A stretch of 64,000 nt of DNA, from assembly GCF_024758005.1 (NCBI RefSeq), contig NZ_CP103288.1:248001-312000 (forward strand), written 5' to 3'. Origin of the DNA: Pseudarthrobacter sp. NS4. Its GTDB lineage: Bacteria; Actinomycetota; Actinomycetes; Actinomycetales; Micrococcaceae. Shown here piece by piece: positions 61,412-64,000 of this stretch. The notes beneath the pieces were generated by a model. The model saw nothing but the letters and a program-made list of their open reading frames with translations, was not told where the DNA came from and did not search any database. The translations under genes and the position numbers were made by a program. The stretch's first letter is position 1, and the number at the start of each line of letters is the position of its first letter.

Positions 61412-62986
61412 ATGAGCAGTTCCCCAGCCGCCCGCCCATCCGCTCCGGTGAAGCGCGAAACATTTTCTTCACGCCGGCTTTTCATTCTGTCCGCCATCGG
61501 TTCGGCAGTGGGACTGGGCAATATCTGGCGCTTCCCGTACATTGCCTACGACAACGGCGGCGGGGCGTTCCTGATCCCGTACCTGGTGGCACTGCTGACA
61601 GCCGGCATTCCGCTGCTTTTCCTGGACTACTCCGTCGGTCACAAATTCCGGGGTTCCACCCCGCTGGCCTACCGGCGGCTCCACCGGGCCGCCGAACCGC
61701 TCGGCTGGTGGCAGGTTCTGGTCTGCTTCGTCATCGCGGCGTATTACGCAGTGATCATCGCATGGGCCCTGATGTACACCATCTTCTCCTTCACGGAGGC
61801 ATGGGGCGATGACGCCGAAGGCTTCTTCTTCGGCAACTTCCTGGGCGTCGCCGAGGCCCCGGGTCTCGGGTTCGACTTCGTCCCGTCAGTCTTCTTCCCG
61901 CTGCTGCTGATCTGGGCGGCAGTCATCCTCATCATGGTCGCCGGGATCCGCAAGGGCATTTCCCGCGCGAACGCGGTCCTGTTGCCGCTGCTGGTAACGA
62001 TGTTCATCCTGCTGGTGGTCCAGGCGCTTTTCCTTCCAGGGGCAGCCCAGGGCCTCAACGCCTTCTTCACGCCCGACTGGTCCGCGCTCGCCGACCCGTC
62101 AGTGTGGGCGGCAGCCTACGGACACATCTTCTTTTCGCTCTCCGTCGGCTACGGCATCATGGTCACCTATTCCTCCTACCTGAAGCGCAGGACGGATCTC
62201 ACAGGCTCCGGCATGGTGGTTGCCTTCTCCAATTCCGGGTTCGAAATCCTGGCCGGCATCGGTGTTTTTGCCGCCTTGGGCTTTATGGCGCAGGCAGCGG
62301 GTACCGGCGTAAACGAGGTGGTGACCCAGGGCATCGGCCTGGCGTTTGTCGCGTTCCCCACCATCGTGTCGCAGGCGCCTTTCGGGGCTGCCATGGGTGT
62401 GCTGTTCTTCGGTTCCCTGGTCTTTGCGGGAATCACGTCCCTGATCTCCGTGCTCGAAGTCATCGTTGCCGCCGTGCAGGACAAGCTCGGCTGGGGCAGG
62501 ATCAAGGCCTCCCTGGTGGTCAGCATCCTGGTGGCCGCCGTTTCGCTGGCATTCTTTCCGACGGCGACCGGCCTCTACCTGCTGGACACATCCGACGCAT
62601 TCGTCAACAGCTTCGGCATCACCCTCGGGGCACTGGTAACAGTGGTGGTGCTTGCCTGGTTCCTGCGCAAACTCCCGATGCTGTCCGCCCACCTGAACCG
62701 GATCTCTACGGTCAAGATGCGCGGAACCTGGATGGTGCTCGTTGCGGGTGTGGTGCCGCTCGCGCTGATCTACATGGTGGCCAACGAGTTCATCAGCAAA
62801 ATCTCCACTACGTATGAGGGCTATCCGGAGTGGTTCGTGGGCGTATTTGGCTGGGGGATGTCAGGGGCGCTGGTGGTCCTGGCGCTGGTGCTGACTTTCA
62901 TCCCGTGGAGCCGCAGCTCCAAAGCCCATGACGATCCCGAGTATGACGCCGTGGTGGAGCAAGAGGCAAAGGAGACCGCACTGTGA
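61412..62986 (+). CDS. metP: Sodium-dependent amino-acid transporter of the NSS family (MetP-like)
   Basis: 524 residues with about 11-12 helices. The first helix has the NSS signature LSAIGSAVGLGNIWRFPYIA, with the Na+/substrate-binding GSAVGLGN unwound region. The gene is followed, with a GTGA overlap, by a 45-residue MetS-like subunit, so it is probably the MetPS methionine/alanine importer known from Corynebacterium. Substrate from that analogy only. Confidence 0.88.
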   Translation: MSSSPAARPSAPVKRETFSSRRLFILSAIGSAVGLGNIWRFPYIAYDNGGGAFLIPYLVALLTAGIPLLFLDYSVGHKFRGSTPLAYRRLHRAAEPLGWWQVLVCFVIAAYYAVIIAWALMYTIFSFTEAWGDDAEGFFFGNFLGVAEAPGLGFDFVPSVFFPLLLIWAAVILIMVAGIRKGISRANAVLLPLLVTMFILLVVQALFLPGAAQGLNAFFTPDWSALADPSVWAAAYGHIFFSLSVGYGIMVTYSSYLKRRTDLTGSGMVVAFSNSGFEILAGIGVFAALGFMAQAAGTGVNEVVTQGIGLAFVAFPTIVSQAPFGAAMGVLFFGSLVFAGITSLISVLEVIVAAVQDKLGWGRIKASLVVSILVAAVSLAFFPTATGLYLLDTSDAFVNSFGITLGALVTVVVLAWFLRKLPMLSAHLNRISTVKMRGTWMVLVAGVVPLALIYMVANEFISKISTTYEGYPEWFVGVFGWGMSGALVVLALVLTFIPWSRSSKAHDDPEYDAVVEQEAKETAL

Positions 62987-63120
62987 CACCGATCGCCATC
63001 ACCATGATGATCATCGCCATCCTTACCGTCTGGGGCGGGCTCGCACTGGCGCTGCTCAACCTGAAGCGGCACCCGGAGGACGAAGGCGCCCTGCCGGAAG
63101 AGCCTGCGCGGGAGCTTTAG
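62983..63120 (+). CDS. metS: MetS-like small NSS transporter subunit (45 aa)
   Basis: Too short for most gene callers. GTG 62983 overlaps the transporter stop (GTGA). The product is one hydrophobic helix, MTPIAITMMIIAILTVWGGL, followed by ALLNLKRHPEDEG, the MetS pattern (single TM plus a short charged tail). In Corynebacterium the small subunit is needed for MetP activity. Confidence 0.85.
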   Translation: MTPIAITMMIIAILTVWGGLALALLNLKRHPEDEGALPEEPAREL

Positions 63121-63133
63121 GCCGGCAGGGTCA

Positions 63134-64000
63134 TCAGGGACGGCTCACCAGCTGGACGGACAACAGGTCACCGGTGCTGCAGCCGGGCAGTGCGTGGACT
63201 GAAAAGACGATGCGCCCGGCGCCGGACTGTCCGTCCCGCGGTTCGGGCAGGGCATAGTCCGTCACCACCTGGTCCCCTTCCTGCCACTCCTGGGACGGTT
63301 CATCCAGAAGTACCCCGTCCAGCCGCAGTTCATGGCCCCGTCCCTGAACCTGGCGGAAACGCACCCGCAGCACCCCTGCGCGCTGGTCCGGATCCGCCAG
63401 GACGTAGGAAAACCAGCCGGTGGCGCTGCGCCAGTGGATACCTTCCCTGCCGCCGGCGCGGGTAGACTCACCGGCGAAACCATGGTCGGACTCGGGCTGT
63501 TGTTCGCCTGCGGTCACCGCATCAACAACCTGCCCCTGGGCCGCCATTTCCCGGTCCAGGTCCCGAAGTTCCCCATGCCGCCTGGCAGGGTCACCAGTGG
63601 GCCAGTACACGGTGTAGCGCTCATCGTGGATTCCGGAAAACGGCTCCAGGACCACGGTGCCCGTCCGCCCGCCGGCGTCAACCACCGGCAGCTCGGCCGC
63701 CAGCGCCGCACGGTCCAGCAACCGGACGGAACCGGCGTCGGGCACCACCGGGGTCTGCGCGAGTGGCAGCAGTGCCCCGGCGGCCACGTGGCCCATCCGT
63801 TCGTCCGCAGCTTCAAAGCCGGGTACCCCTTCTGATCCTGCCCGTGCGGACAGCACCACCGGACCATAGAGGAACGAGACCCACGGCGAACCGTCCGGCA
63901 GCGCCTCGGAGCGAACCTCCGCGGCAACGTTTATCTGGATCGCGGACGTGCCGTGCCAGGTACGGCTGATGCTGACGTAGCCGTCTTCTTCGGTGACGGG
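63134..64000 (-). CDS. GH127-like glycoside hydrolase, 3' part only
   Basis: The reading frame is open from 64000 to the stop at 63134, so the gene continues beyond the window. The visible 288 codons contain SFLYGPVVLSARAGSEGVPG and YWPTGDPARRHGELRDLDRE, typical of the C-terminal beta-sandwich half of GH127 beta-L-arabinofuranosidase-type enzymes. The catalytic part would be upstream, outside. Assignment rests on the C-terminal domain only. Confidence 0.65.
   Translation of the reverse strand, partial: PVTEEDGYVSISRTWHGTSAIQINVAAEVRSEALPDGSPWVSFLYGPVVLSARAGSEGVPGFEAADERMGHVAAGALLPLAQTPVVPDAGSVRLLDRAALAAELPVVDAGGRTGTVVLEPFSGIHDERYTVYWPTGDPARRHGELRDLDREMAAQGQVVDAVTAGEQQPESDHGFAGESTRAGGREGIHWRSATGWFSYVLADPDQRAGVLRVRFRQVQGRGHELRLDGVLLDEPSQEWQEGDQVVTDYALPEPRDGQSGAGRIVFSVHALPGCSTGDLLSVQLVSRP

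Overview
This window looks like chromosomal or large-replicon DNA of a high-GC Gram-positive actinobacterium, most likely an Arthrobacter/Pseudarthrobacter-type member of the Micrococcales. The GC content is high throughout and GTG/TTG starts are common. Actinobacterial families are present: BsaP beside bioB, DUF5997, DUF3618, a Holin-X-like protein, a MetS subunit and a GAF-ANTAR pair. I give no species name because I could not run a search.

Layout. 0-4.2 kb: polyol/sugar utilisation (sorbitol/xylitol-type dehydrogenase, a frameshifted P-loop kinase, fructokinase, mannitol dehydrogenase). 4.2-14 kb: accessory DNA with a small protein, a flotillin, recombinase and LacI remnants, a sulfur/thiol-stress locus (methyltransferase, OsmC, ArsR-rhodanese, MBL-rhodanese) and an AAA ATPase divergent from an amber-interrupted gene. 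14-21 kb: a lipoprotein, a broken antiporter, a scramblase-like protein, a hydrolase/TetR pair and an intact IS481-family element. 21.2-26.9 kb: a biotin operon, bioB-bsaP-bioA-bioF-bioD-P450, in which every junction is a 4-nt overlap. 27-33 kb: a membrane protein, two GAF-ANTAR regulators, an HbpS-like protein, an IS481-like end and a frameshifted EAL protein. 33-35 kb: a secreted ice-binding protein followed by a sortase. 35-38 kb: LacI and Gfo/Idh genes among gene remnants.

38-51 kb is more orderly. A putrescine oxidase locus (MFS, TetR, Puo) is followed by housekeeping-like genes and an envelope/stress block (DUF3618, Holin-X-like, Ala-rich protein, MarR, Vms1/Ankzf1-type protein). 51-64 kb holds an alditol oxidase, a dead GH27 galactosidase, an operon with agmatine deiminase, amidase, amidohydrolase and MFS next to a second TetR, then a MetPS-type amino-acid importer and the 3' part of a GH127-like gene.

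Four multi-gene signals stand out. (1) Three near-identical sites at 5204, 14018 and 28013, all in the same orientation and each about 27-36 bp past the 3' end of a gene, resemble the actinobacterial XerCD dif site and may bound exchangeable modules. (2) A palindrome idealised as TTAGTAAGCATGCTTACTAA occurs upstream of a flavin-reductase-like gene, the DUF3618 operon, the marR gene and the Vms1 operon, suggesting a local MarR stress regulon. (3) Two related TetR genes 20 kb apart have almost the same 19-bp operator, beside putrescine oxidase and beside the agmatine deiminase operon, suggesting one polyamine regulon. (4) The P450 closing the biotin operon lacks the usual ExxR motif although its heme-Cys motif is intact. 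At least three single-base frameshifts and one amber codon interrupt otherwise intact genes; these may be sequencing errors or real decay.
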